Positions 34,455 through 42,772 of a stretch of 64,000 nt of DNA are shown here, piece after piece. The notes below the pieces were generated by a model that was not told where the DNA came from, did no database searches, and saw only the letters and a list, made by a program, of their open reading frames with translations. The position numbers and the translations under genes are program-made. The stretch lies in contig JBASDX010000003.1 in the NCBI GenBank assembly GCA_049652385.1, forward strand, positions 124,001-188,000, given 5' to 3'. The number at the start of each line of letters is the position of its first letter. Position 1 is the first letter of the stretch. This DNA comes from DMER64 sp049652385. Its GTDB lineage: Bacteria; Bacteroidota; Bacteroidia; Bacteroidales; UBA932.

Positions 34455-36302
34455 ATGAAAAATAAAGGAACTATAGGAGTAACTACGCAAGACATTTTCC
34501 CCATAATCAAAAAATTTCTGTATTCGGACCACGAAATTTTCCTTAGAGAACTTATATCCAATGCCGTAGACGCTACGCAAAAAATAAAAGCTTTGGCGGC
34601 CAAAGGAGCATTCAAAGGAGAGTTGGGAGATTTGACCATCCGGGTCAATGCAAATCCCGGCAAATCCACCATTACCATTTCTGACAGAGGTATTGGCATG
34701 ACGGCAGAAGAGGTAGACAAATACATCAACCAGATAGCCTTTTCCAGCGCCGGTGAATTTTTAGAAAAATACAAAGATCAGGAAGCCAGTATTATAGGTC
34801 ATTTCGGGCTGGGGTTCTATTCCAGTTTTATGGTGGCTAAAAAGGTGGAAATCATTACCAAGTCCTGGCAGGAAGGAGCCGAAGCCGTCAAATGGACGTG
34901 TAAAGGCACCCCGGAATACACCATCGAACCTGCTGAAAAAGAAGGCAGAGGTACCGACATTATCCTTCATTTGTACTCCGAGCACAAATCTTACGCCGAG
35001 GAATACAAAATCAATGAACTGCTGCGCAAATACTGCAGCTTCCTGCCTGTCCCCATTGCTTTTGGCAAAGAAAAGGAATGGAAAGACGGTAAAGAAGTGG
35101 AGCTGGATAAAGACAGGATTGTCAACGACGTCAACCCCTTGTGGACAAGGAAGCCGGTTGATTTGAAAGACGAAGACTACAAAGAATTTTACCGCAAGCT
35201 CTATCCTATGGCAGAAGAACCGCTCTTTTGGATCCATTTGAACGTGGACTACCCCTTCAAGCTTACCGGAGTGCTCTATTTCCCGAAAATCAAAGACCGC
35301 CTGGAGGTAACGCGTAATAAAATCCAATTGTACAGCAACCAGGTTTTTGTAACTGACAACATTGAGAACATTGTACCCGATTTCCTTACCTTGCTGCACG
35401 GGGTGCTGGACTCTCCGGATATTCCGTTAAACGTATCACGCAGCTATTTGCAAAGCGATTCCAACGTCAAGAAAATCTCTGCCCATATTACACGCAAAGT
35501 AGCCGATCGTCTGGAAGAAATCTTTAAAAACGACCGCCCGGCTTTGGAAGAAAAATGGGACAACCTGAAGCTTTTCATAGAATACGGCATGATGACGGAA
35601 GATAAATTCTATGACAGGGCTCTAAAATTTGCATTACTTAAAAATACTGATAACAAATACCTGAGTTTTGATGAATATGCCACGCTGATAGAGGCCAACC
35701 AGAAAGACAAAGACAACTATTTGGTTTACCTCTATGCCACCCATGCAGAGGAACAGTACTCCTATATAGAAGCTGCCAAAGCCAAAGGCTACGACGTTCT
35801 GCTGCTGGATTCCCCCCTGACGGCTCATTTCGTGAACTTGTTGGAATCTAAAATGAGCAAAGTGCGCTTTGTCCGTGTAGATGCAGATACTCCGGAAAAA
35901 CTCATTTTAAAGGAAGAAACGAGCAAACCCGATGTGACGGAAGAAGAAGAAAAAGCATTGCAGGAATTGTTCACGGAACACCTTCCCAAGGATGTCACGT
36001 TTACCGTTGTGTTTGAAGACAGGGACGAGCATCAACTGCCGGTACTTATCACGCAAGGAGAATGGATGCGCCGCTACCGCGAGATGAGTGCCCTGGGCGG
36101 AGGTATGAACTTTATGGGCACCATGCCGGAATCGTACAATATGGTTGTAAACCTCAAACACCCGCTTGTGGAACGCATCCGTGAAACGAAAGATAAAGAA
36201 TTGGTCAGCCAGGTGTGTGATTTGGCCCTTTTGGCCAACAATTTATTGAAAGGAGAAGCCCTAACACAGTTTATAAAAAGAAGTGTGGACATCATTAAAT
36301 GA
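34455..36302 (+). CDS. htpG: Molecular chaperone HtpG (Hsp90)
   Basis: ATP-dependent cytosolic chaperone of 615 residues. The GHKL ATPase motifs are clear: ELISNAVDA, ISDRGIGMTAEEVD and GHFGLGFYSSFMVA. The middle domain has LYFPKIKDRLEV and the conserved catalytic arginine segment PLNVSRSYLQSD. The C-terminal dimerisation region is complete. Start taken at 34455 (MKNKGTIGVTTQDIFP). Its 3' end carries the terminator stem. It converges on the aldehyde ferredoxin oxidoreductase gene. Confidence 0.97.
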   Translation: MKNKGTIGVTTQDIFPIIKKFLYSDHEIFLRELISNAVDATQKIKALAAKGAFKGELGDLTIRVNANPGKSTITISDRGIGMTAEEVDKYINQIAFSSAGEFLEKYKDQEASIIGHFGLGFYSSFMVAKKVEIITKSWQEGAEAVKWTCKGTPEYTIEPAEKEGRGTDIILHLYSEHKSYAEEYKINELLRKYCSFLPVPIAFGKEKEWKDGKEVELDKDRIVNDVNPLWTRKPVDLKDEDYKEFYRKLYPMAEEPLFWIHLNVDYPFKLTGVLYFPKIKDRLEVTRNKIQLYSNQVFVTDNIENIVPDFLTLLHGVLDSPDIPLNVSRSYLQSDSNVKKISAHITRKVADRLEEIFKNDRPALEEKWDNLKLFIEYGMMTEDKFYDRALKFALLKNTDNKYLSFDEYATLIEANQKDKDNYLVYLYATHAEEQYSYIEAAKAKGYDVLLLDSPLTAHFVNLLESKMSKVRFVRVDADTPEKLILKEETSKPDVTEEEEKALQELFTEHLPKDVTFTVVFEDRDEHQLPVLITQGEWMRRYREMSALGGGMNFMGTMPESYNMVVNLKHPLVERIRETKDKELVSQVCDLALLANNLLKGEALTQFIKRSVDIIK

Positions 36303-36317
36303 TGTCCACACGCTTTT
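36283..36317. terminator. Bidirectional terminator overlapping the htpG stop codon
   Basis: Perfect 13-bp arms, 36283-36295 (GTGTGGACATCAT) and 36299-36311, enclose the loop TAA. GCTTTT follows on the plus strand. The right arm includes the htpG TGA (36300-36302) and the structure ends 5 bp before the AOR stop codon, so it can serve both convergent genes. Confidence 0.8.
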
Positions 36318-38466
36318 ATTGTAACGGAGCCACAACCTCCATCAGTTCAGGCAAATCCATGCCTATATCTTTTAGGAATTCCATTTTAGGAACACCGTTA
36401 TTGTTCCATCCGCGGCGTTTATAAACAGCGTCCAGCAATTTCTCATACCGGTCTTCTCTGAAGCGTCGCAAAGCTTTGCGTTTTTCATCCAGAGTAAGAG
36501 TTGTGGGATCTATACCCACCTCTTCTTTCAATTGTTTATCGTAGCGTTCCTGCCTGGATACGTATTCTTCTTCCGTCACCGGTCCGCAGGCCCGGTACGG
36601 TTGGACATCGTGTTTCCGTAAGCCGTATCCCATGCGAATGTTAAATACGCGCTGAAAGTTATAAACCCGTTCTGACTGCCGGATTAACTCTTCCTTATCA
36701 AACTCCCGGCCGGTCACCCCTTTAAACACCGTTACGTAATTATCTACGTGCTCCGGCACTTTGTGAGGTTCGTTCTGAAGTGCATTGTCAGCCGGTTCCA
36801 CATCATTCCAGCACAGTTTGCAAAAACCGGCCAGCCCGAACCAGGTCCGGAACATGGGGAAATAGTGCAGCGCTTCTGCTTTGTCTTCAAACGTAGGAAT
36901 CTGGTTGTTGACCATGTCCATGAATATCAGCCAGGCTTCGTCGTGCTGCGGTCCTTTGTTGGTCATGGCATAGCCTCCCTGCTGAGCCAGGGATTCCTTG
37001 GAAATGTACATGGAATATTCCATGCCTTTGTTTTCCATGGCTATATCGTTCAGGAAACCGGCCTCACCCCACCCTTTTTCAATGAACAGTTCTTTCATCT
37101 TCCGTACTCCCAGGCCGGCTACCAAACCAAATCCTTCTCCACGGGCCAGTTGGTGCATCAATTCCAAAGCATCTTCTGCATTTCCCCAGGTGAAGTCCAA
37201 GCCGCCTGTTTTCTCTTTATCCAGGATGCCTTCTTCCCAGCACTCCATTATAAAAGCTACGATATTCCCCCAGGATATGGTACAAATGCCGTATGTGTCG
37301 CAATAGAAGTTTTGCTCAATGACATACAGCGGGTCAAATACGGCTATGTTGGATCCAACGGCGGCTGCCGTTTCGTATTCGGGTCCGTCAACCAGCACTT
37401 TTGTACCCTTATACGGTCCCGTACGCAGCTCAAAATCATCCACTCCTTTGGCACACATCATGGAACAGCCCAGCCAGCATCCGTCCGGAACGCCTTGCGT
37501 AAAATGCTGCTTCCAGACTTCCATATCTATTTTATGGCAATCCTTGTGATCTCCGTACTTGAAATTCATAACGGGCAGCAAATCGTATTTTTCCATAACA
37601 CCCATCAGGTGCGCCGTTCCGACCTTTCTCATTTGGCATTGCTCGTCATCCAATTCTGTCATTTCTCTGGTAAAACGCTTGCCCCTTTCGATAATGGACG
37701 GCAAATCTACCGGGTTGTTCAACGTTCCCGTAACCTTAGGAATTTTGGCCACTACGGCCCTGACGTTCTTGTATCGGAGCAGTGTACCCAAACCACCCCG
37801 GCCGGCCTGTTTAAGCCGTATTTTCTGGCGTTTGACGTCGTAAAAAGAGAAATTGAGCATACCAATCAACGAGTGATCTGCTGCCTTACCGGTGGAAACC
37901 ACGGAAATGTTCAATTTGTCGCGCTCATTATCGGCAAACATCTCGTGAAGCTCTTCTGCCAACAAGTGGGAATCTATATGCAGATCTGCCGGAGGCACAA
38001 AAAACTCTATCTCATGATCCACACCATTGATATAGACAATAATCTCCTGAGGCGCAATGCCTTGAATCTCAATGGCATCAAACCCCGCGAACTTCAAGTG
38101 CGGTCCAAAGTGGCCTCCCACGTTGGAATCCACCACACCTTCCGTCAGAGGAGATAAACCCACACAAATACTCTTCCCCGTTCCGGAATATTGCGTAATA
38201 CCGCATACAGGCCCTCCGGAAATGACGATTTCGTTTTCCGGGTCGTCCCATTTTGTCTGCGGCGTAACGGCATCCCATAACATGCGCAGGCCGTAGCCTT
38301 TACCGCCCACAAATTTTTCTTTTACTTGTTGTGGAACAGGACGTACCTCTGCGCTGTACGAACTCAGGTCAACATAAAGACTTTGGTCTGTGTATCCCCT
38401 GTCCAGCGGTTTCCAGGTATAAGGTATTTTAGCCAGAACCTCCCTGTTCTTGATTATTGCGTTCAT
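36316..38466 (-). CDS. aor: Tungsten-type aldehyde ferredoxin oxidoreductase
   Basis: Family members oxidise aldehydes to acids, or run the reverse, with ferredoxin, using a bis-pterin tungsten cofactor and a 4Fe-4S cluster. Seen in the 716-residue protein: VGGKGYGLRMLW, SGTGKSICVGLSP, AGRGGLGTLLRYKNVRAVV (pterin-binding region), cluster cysteines CWLGCSMMC (Cys330, 334, 338) and a distal Cys in GFCKLCW. The cysteine spacing is Cx3Cx3C rather than the usual Cx2Cx3C, and the protein is about 100 residues longer than the archaeal enzyme. The neighbouring tungstate transporter and pterin genes support tungsten use. The substrate is unknown. Confidence 0.9.
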   Translation of the reverse strand: MNAIIKNREVLAKIPYTWKPLDRGYTDQSLYVDLSSYSAEVRPVPQQVKEKFVGGKGYGLRMLWDAVTPQTKWDDPENEIVISGGPVCGITQYSGTGKSICVGLSPLTEGVVDSNVGGHFGPHLKFAGFDAIEIQGIAPQEIIVYINGVDHEIEFFVPPADLHIDSHLLAEELHEMFADNERDKLNISVVSTGKAADHSLIGMLNFSFYDVKRQKIRLKQAGRGGLGTLLRYKNVRAVVAKIPKVTGTLNNPVDLPSIIERGKRFTREMTELDDEQCQMRKVGTAHLMGVMEKYDLLPVMNFKYGDHKDCHKIDMEVWKQHFTQGVPDGCWLGCSMMCAKGVDDFELRTGPYKGTKVLVDGPEYETAAAVGSNIAVFDPLYVIEQNFYCDTYGICTISWGNIVAFIMECWEEGILDKEKTGGLDFTWGNAEDALELMHQLARGEGFGLVAGLGVRKMKELFIEKGWGEAGFLNDIAMENKGMEYSMYISKESLAQQGGYAMTNKGPQHDEAWLIFMDMVNNQIPTFEDKAEALHYFPMFRTWFGLAGFCKLCWNDVEPADNALQNEPHKVPEHVDNYVTVFKGVTGREFDKEELIRQSERVYNFQRVFNIRMGYGLRKHDVQPYRACGPVTEEEYVSRQERYDKQLKEEVGIDPTTLTLDEKRKALRRFREDRYEKLLDAVYKRRGWNNNGVPKMEFLKDIGMDLPELMEVVAPLQ

Positions 38467-38483
38467 AAAAGATCTTTAAATTG

Positions 38484-38491
38484 TATATTTG
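38484..38491 (+). promoter_or_regulatory. -7 element of the thiF-like operon
   Basis: TATATTTG lies 20 bp before the preferred TTG start of the ThiF-like gene. It sits inside the AOR leader region, 5 bp from the opposing AOR -7 element. Confidence 0.45.
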
Positions 38492-38496
38492 TCCTA

Positions 38497-38526
38497 CAAA
38501 TGTAAGGAAATTGACTGGATTACAAA
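38497..38526 (-). promoter_or_regulatory. AOR promoter
   Basis: On the minus strand TTTG (38523-38526), an 18-bp spacer and TACATTTG (38497-38504) form a near-consensus Bacteroidetes promoter. The leader to the AOR ATG at 38466 is about 26 nt. The -7 box is part of the palindromic TACAAATGTA also found near queA. Confidence 0.65.
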
Positions 38527-39128
38527 AGATAAAAACTGTGTTGGCGTCCAAGTGCGTAGGCATAGCCGGAGCCGGCGGTCTGGGTTCGCATGTAGCCGCA
38601 GCCCTGGTACGATCGGGCATAGGCCGGTTGATTATTGCCGATTTTGATGTAGTAGAAGACAGCAACCTGGACCGTCAATTTTATTTCCGGGATCAAATCG
38701 GCTGCCCCAAGGTTTATGCCCTGAAAGATAATTTGCTACGTATAAATACAACAGCCACCCTTAGTGTCTTTTACGAAAAAATTACACCTGAGAACGCAGG
38801 CACTTTTTTCTCCTCTTGCCAAGTAGTGGTAGAAGCCCTTGACAAGGCAGCTGAGAAAGAATGGTTTGCCGTATGGATGAGCCGTAACCTGCCTCATATT
38901 CCACTGATTATGGCATCCGGCGTTACCGGATGGGGGCATCCGGAATGCATGTACGTACAGCGCACAAAAAACCTGTACGTATGCGGTCACCAAAAAGAAA
39001 CACAAGAAAAAGAAATACCTTTGCTGGCTCCGCGCGTAATACAGGCAGCCATGATGCAAGCGGACCTGGTTTTAGAACTGTTATTGAAAGACATATCACA
39101 TATACATGACCATAACCTTAAACAATAG
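38511..39128 (+). CDS. ThiF/MoeB/HesA-family sulfur-carrier adenylyltransferase
   Basis: E1-like enzyme that adenylates the C-terminus of a ThiS/MoaD-type sulfur carrier. The nucleotide-binding GxGxxG is GIAGAGGLGSHVA, followed by IIADFDVVEDSNLDRQFYF (metal and ATP ligands). The protein is short (about 205 residues) and has no obvious zinc CxxC pairs, like the short ThiF family 2. There is no ATG before the fold; TTG at 38511, preceded by AAGGA, is preferred, with TTG 38481 and GTG 38538 as alternatives. It overlaps the ThiS-like gene, and the neighbours suggest it serves pterin sulfuration rather than thiamine. Confidence 0.8.
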   Translation: MTGLQKIKTVLASKCVGIAGAGGLGSHVAAALVRSGIGRLIIADFDVVEDSNLDRQFYFRDQIGCPKVYALKDNLLRINTTATLSVFYEKITPENAGTFFSSCQVVVEALDKAAEKEWFAVWMSRNLPHIPLIMASGVTGWGHPECMYVQRTKNLYVCGHQKETQEKEIPLLAPRVIQAAMMQADLVLELLLKDISHIHDHNLKQ

Positions 39129-39309
39129 AAAAGAAACTTTTCAAACAGGCCCTTTAACCATCACGGATGTTTTACACACAAAATCCTTCCGGTTTAAAAT
39201 GCTGGTTATCAAACTTAACGGAACTTTAATACCTAAAAATCATTACGACTCTACCCTTGTCAAAGAAGGCGATACGCTGGATGTCATCCATTTGATAAGC
39301 GGAGGGTGA
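39106..39309 (+). CDS. ThiS/MoaD-like sulfur carrier protein
   Basis: A 67-residue beta-grasp protein ending in HLISGG; the terminal Gly-Gly is the site of adenylation and thiocarboxylation. It overlaps the ThiF-like gene by 23 bp, a strong sign that the two act together. No thiG or thiH is nearby, while moaA, moaC and moeA are, so it may supply sulfur for molybdopterin/tungstopterin. The moaE partner is not in this window. Confidence 0.82.
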   Translation: MTITLNNRKETFQTGPLTITDVLHTKSFRFKMLVIKLNGTLIPKNHYDSTLVKEGDTLDVIHLISGG

Positions 39310-39326
39310 TTGTCAAGAAACACATT

Positions 39327-40409
39327 ATGAAACAACCATTTATCAAACGGTTTTGGCTGTTTATCCTGCCGTTAGTGGCCTTTCCGGCCTCTTCCTGTAT
39401 TTCCGTGGGACTGGACGCGGTCAGCGGCTCTACGCTTATCTGGAACTCCGGTTCCAACAATTACTTTAACCGGGAAGCTTATACGACCCTGCCGGGTCCA
39501 AAGAAACTAATAATAGACGGGGAAGTGGAACGGCCTGTGGAAGTCAAATTGTCAAAACTCCCGCTGCGTACCGTAACCGTTAAAGAAGCTACCTATTGCA
39601 CAGACGGTGATTCTATTGCTTTTTTAGGTACGTTCCGGTACGAAGGATACGCCCTGTGCGATATCTTAAGCAGTTTGAAAGTAGACAAAGCCAGCAAGGA
39701 AGATCTTTGGCCGCCCATTGACTTGTATATAGAAGTGCGCAACGACGCCGGCGATAAAGCCGTATTTTCCTGGGGAGAAATTTTCTATTCGGCCAATATG
39801 TACGGCATCGTCATAGCCAAAAGAGTAACCCGCGTCATTCCGGGAAAAACGGGAGAATTATGGAACTTGCCCGGAGAAATGAAAGTGATTGCCGCATCGG
39901 ACCTGATTTCCGTAAGAAACATCCCTAAACCCACCCACATTACCGTACATTCGCTCAAAGGAAACTATATAGTTAACCGGGCTCCGGAGGTATTGGAAAA
40001 CGATCCGGGACGTCTGGTCGTTCAAACTTCTTCAAAAGACACGGCCGCCATATTGACTACACTGCATAAGGACCTGCCCGTTGTATCCTATCCCGTACTC
40101 TTTTACGGAAACAGTACCGGATATAAAGGCGTCAGGGAATTTTCCGGACAAATGCTCAGCCGCGTTATAGCTCCCTGGTTTCCCCCCAACGATTACCAGA
40201 CCGTTCAAACGGGTATGTTAAGCATTGCAGGCGTGGACGGTTTCCGGGCTGCTTTTTCCGTATCGGAAATAGTCAACCGTAACGATCATAAAGAAATCCT
40301 GCTGCGGCAAGACGGTGTTTCCTTTGCCATATACACGGCTTGCGATGCGTTTGCCGACAGGAGCATCAAAGGGCTGAGTGAAATCAGACTTATAGAGCCG
40401 CAGCCATGA
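39327..40409 (+). CDS. Lipoprotein with two sulfite-oxidase-like (Moco-binding fold) repeats
   Basis: A 360-residue lipoprotein; signal and lipobox end PASSC. Two related halves are visible: the first (about residues 50-200) contains GTFRYEGYALCDILSSL and NDAGDKAVFSWGEIFYS; the second (about 235-355) contains STGYKGVREFSGQMLSRV and AGVDGFRAAFSVSEIVNR. Both resemble the pattern of the oxidoreductase molybdopterin-binding domain (SUOX fold), but the cysteine ligand region of true sulfite oxidases is not recognisable. The gene overlaps wtpA by 4 bp. A role in periplasmic tungstate or pterin handling is only a guess. ATG at 39327 is preferred over GTG 39306. Confidence 0.65.
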   Translation: MKQPFIKRFWLFILPLVAFPASSCISVGLDAVSGSTLIWNSGSNNYFNREAYTTLPGPKKLIIDGEVERPVEVKLSKLPLRTVTVKEATYCTDGDSIAFLGTFRYEGYALCDILSSLKVDKASKEDLWPPIDLYIEVRNDAGDKAVFSWGEIFYSANMYGIVIAKRVTRVIPGKTGELWNLPGEMKVIAASDLISVRNIPKPTHITVHSLKGNYIVNRAPEVLENDPGRLVVQTSSKDTAAILTTLHKDLPVVSYPVLFYGNSTGYKGVREFSGQMLSRVIAPWFPPNDYQTVQTGMLSIAGVDGFRAAFSVSEIVNRNDHKEILLRQDGVSFAIYTACDAFADRSIKGLSEIRLIEPQP

Positions 40410-41305
40410 AAACAGCCGTAAAATATTTCCTATACCTGCTCGTTGTACTTCCCGTATTTTTGAGCGGATGCCGGCAAAAAACAGACAACCAGCTGGTTAT
40501 TTTCCACGCCGGGAGCCTTGCCATGCCCTTGAAAGCATTGACTGACAGCTTTACCGTAATGCACCCGGGGACGGTATTTAAGATGGAAGCAGCCGGCAGT
40601 GTGGATTGCGCCCGCAAAATCACGGAACTGGGACGCTCTTGCGACATTATGGCCTCGGCCGATTACCAGGTAATAGATCAATTGCTCATTCCCGATTACG
40701 CGACCATCAACGAACCCTTTGCCTTCAACAGCATCATCATAGCCTATACGGACAAATCCCGGAAGGCAGACGAAATAACTCCGGACAATTGGTATGAAAT
40801 ACTGCTGTCTCCCGATGTGTTTTACGGCCGCTCCGATCCACATGCCGACCCGTGCGGGTACCGTACCGTGTTTACGCTGCAACTGGCCGAAACGTTTTAC
40901 AAGGACATACAGGGTAATCCCCTTTTCCGCGTAAGTGATTTTACGGAAAAAGATAAACGCTTTGTACGTCCCAAAGAAGTAGACCTGTTGGCCTTACTGG
41001 GCAGTCAGGCCATAGATTACATGTTCATCTACAAATCGGTGGCCCTGCAACATGGGCTGCGTTACGTGGAGTTACCAGCAGAAATCAACCTGGGAGACAA
41101 CACATTGGCAGCACATTACGCCCAAGCACAATTGACCATCAGGGGAAACAGTCCCGGTGATTCCGTTGTGGTGACAGGCACGCCCATCACCTACAGTTTC
41201 ACCATTCCGCATAACGCGGAAAACCCAAAATTGGCAGAGAAATTTGCACTTTTTCTTAAAGACCCCGACGGCGGACAGAAAATCTTGCGGGCTATGGGGC
41301 AATGA
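40406..41305 (+). CDS. wtpA: Tungstate/molybdate ABC transporter substrate-binding lipoprotein (WtpA-like)
   Basis: A 299-residue lipoprotein (lipobox LSGC, near residue 22) that captures the oxyanion outside the cytoplasmic membrane. Its sequence follows the WtpA/ModA branch: IFHAGSLAMPLKALTDSF, EAAGSVDCARKI, DIMASADYQVI and RSDPHADPCGYRTVF. The WtpA branch is known for octahedral tungstate coordination with acidic ligands, which fits the AOR and pterin neighbours. The start overlaps the upstream lipoprotein stop, and its 3' end overlaps the convergent wtpC by 14 bp. Confidence 0.88.
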   Translation: MKTAVKYFLYLLVVLPVFLSGCRQKTDNQLVIFHAGSLAMPLKALTDSFTVMHPGTVFKMEAAGSVDCARKITELGRSCDIMASADYQVIDQLLIPDYATINEPFAFNSIIIAYTDKSRKADEITPDNWYEILLSPDVFYGRSDPHADPCGYRTVFTLQLAETFYKDIQGNPLFRVSDFTEKDKRFVRPKEVDLLALLGSQAIDYMFIYKSVALQHGLRYVELPAEINLGDNTLAAHYAQAQLTIRGNSPGDSVVVTGTPITYSFTIPHNAENPKLAEKFALFLKDPDGGQKILRAMGQ

Positions 41306-41930
41306 TACCGTGACCGGGAGCAAAAGCAACAGAACGATTGGCCAGTGCTTCCACCTCGGCCCTGTCGTGCGTTACGTGCAGGATGGTAATGCCCGTTTGC
41401 GATACTTTTTTCAACAACAAGATGGATTGGTCTCTCAAAGGAGCGTCCAGAGCCGACAATGGTTCGTCCAGCAGCAGCACTTTGGGCCGGATGACCAGCG
41501 TCCGTGCCAGAGCCACCCGCTGTTTCTCCCCTCCCGACAACGATTCCGGCATACGTGACAAATGACGTGCAATGTCTAAATCCTCGGCCATTTGTGTAAC
41601 CGTTTGCTCTGTATCGGCTTTTTTCGTATTTCTGATAACCAACGGCCAGGCTATGTTGTCAAAGACGCTCATATGCGGGAAAAGAGCGTAATCCTGAAAC
41701 AACATACCTACCGGTCTGCGTTGTGGAGGCATCTGCGTGCAATCCATCCCATCGATCACAACCCGCCCTTTCTTCAGCACCCTGAGTCCGGCAATCAGTT
41801 CCAGCAGCACCGTTTTTCCCGATCCTGAAGGTCCAAACAACGCACAATAATCGCCTTTATCCAATTCCAGGGAAAAATTCTTTAGGTGAAAAGAGCCCAC
41901 TTTATATTCCAGATCACAGCACCTGAGCAT
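41292..41930 (-). CDS. wtpC: Tungstate/molybdate ABC transporter ATP-binding protein
   Basis: A 212-residue ATPase with Walker A FGPSGSGKTVLL, signature LSGGEKQRVALAR, Walker B VLLLDEPLSALD and the H-loop LHVTHDRAEVEAL. It ends shortly after the ATPase core, without the C-terminal oxyanion-binding TOBE domain of classical ModC, so trans-inhibition through that domain is not available. It is one base after wtpB and overlaps wtpA tail to tail. Confidence 0.88.
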   Translation of the reverse strand: MLRCCDLEYKVGSFHLKNFSLELDKGDYCALFGPSGSGKTVLLELIAGLRVLKKGRVVIDGMDCTQMPPQRRPVGMLFQDYALFPHMSVFDNIAWPLVIRNTKKADTEQTVTQMAEDLDIARHLSRMPESLSGGEKQRVALARTLVIRPKVLLLDEPLSALDAPLRDQSILLLKKVSQTGITILHVTHDRAEVEALANRSVAFAPGHGIIAP

Positions 41931-41931
41931 A

Positions 41932-42723
41932 TTACAACTTGTTGTTTTTGCGTCCGGCCAGACGTAACGCCATAAATACCAAAATACATAGGATGATAAA
42001 CAGCACAGCTACCGGTTTGGCGTATTCCAGGCCGAAGGAATTAAAGCGGTCAAAAATCAATACCGGCGTAGTCATGGGATGGTACGCCACAATGACCACA
42101 GCCCCAAATTCGCTCATTCCTCTGGCAAACATAAGCACCAGGCCCGTGATAACAGACGGCCGGGCCAAAGGCAGGGAAATCTGGCGGAACACCCGGAAAG
42201 GTGAAGCACCCAGCGAAAGGGCCGCCTGCTCCAGGCGCAGCGGAACAGCCTGAAAACCGTCCCGGGCCGCATTGATCAAAAAAGGCACACTCACAAAGGC
42301 CATAGCCGCCCCAATGGCAAAAGGGCTTCCCACCAGGTTCAAGCCCAGAGCCTCGGCAAGTCTCCCCAAAGCCGAATCGCGGGCGATAAAACCCAAAACA
42401 GCAATACCGGCCGCCGAATGCGGAAGGACAATGGGCAGGTCTATCAATCCCTGCAGGAAGGCTTTCCCCCGGAATTCTTTGCGGGCCATCAGATAGGCCA
42501 GCGGAAGGGCAAAAAAGGCCGCCAAAAGGGTAAAAAGGGCCGAGACGCCCAGCGTCAGCGCAATGCTTCCCTTCACCTGCGGATCTTTTGCCGTTTCGAA
42601 TAAATGGGGCAGCGAAGTGGAAAAAAACAATCCCAGCAGCGGAGCTACGATGAACAACAGCATCAACCCCGACAAGAACAGAAAAACAAGACGTATGGCA
42701 GAATATTTTTGGCTCGGGCGCAT
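41932..42723 (-). CDS. wtpB: Tungstate/molybdate ABC transporter permease
   Basis: A 263-residue permease with about six membrane segments. The EAA loop that contacts the ATPase is LEQAALSLGASPFRVFRQISLPLARP. ATG at 42723 (MRPSQKYSA) is preferred; it lies about 13 nt after the transcript start predicted from the TATCTTTG element at 42741-42748. wtpB and wtpC form a two-gene unit facing away from moeA. Confidence 0.88.
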   Translation of the reverse strand: MRPSQKYSAIRLVFLFLSGLMLLFIVAPLLGLFFSTSLPHLFETAKDPQVKGSIALTLGVSALFTLLAAFFALPLAYLMARKEFRGKAFLQGLIDLPIVLPHSAAGIAVLGFIARDSALGRLAEALGLNLVGSPFAIGAAMAFVSVPFLINAARDGFQAVPLRLEQAALSLGASPFRVFRQISLPLARPSVITGLVLMFARGMSEFGAVVIVAYHPMTTPVLIFDRFNSFGLEYAKPVAVLFIILCILVFMALRLAGRKNNKL

Positions 42724-42740
42724 GGCTGTAGTTTTCAAAG

Positions 42741-42768
42741 CAAAGATAAGAAAAACCATGTATCTTTG
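42741..42768. promoter_or_regulatory. Divergent promoters of wtpBC and moeA
   Basis: Two TATCTTTG elements point outwards: minus strand 42741-42748 for wtpB and plus strand 42761-42768 for moeA. The moeA ATG (42773) begins four bases after its -7 box, so the transcript probably begins at or next to the start codon. Confidence 0.55.
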
Positions 42769-42772
42769 TTGT

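Noticed and set aside
36748..38157. Open frame of 469 codons on the plus strand opposite the AOR gene
   Set aside because: It is antisense to a clear AOR gene, shows no recognisable domain and has a composition expected from a reverse-strand shadow.
42563..42772. N-terminal extension of MoeA by 70 residues
   Set aside because: It would overlap wtpB on the other strand and cross both promoters; the family start at 42773 directly follows its -7 box.
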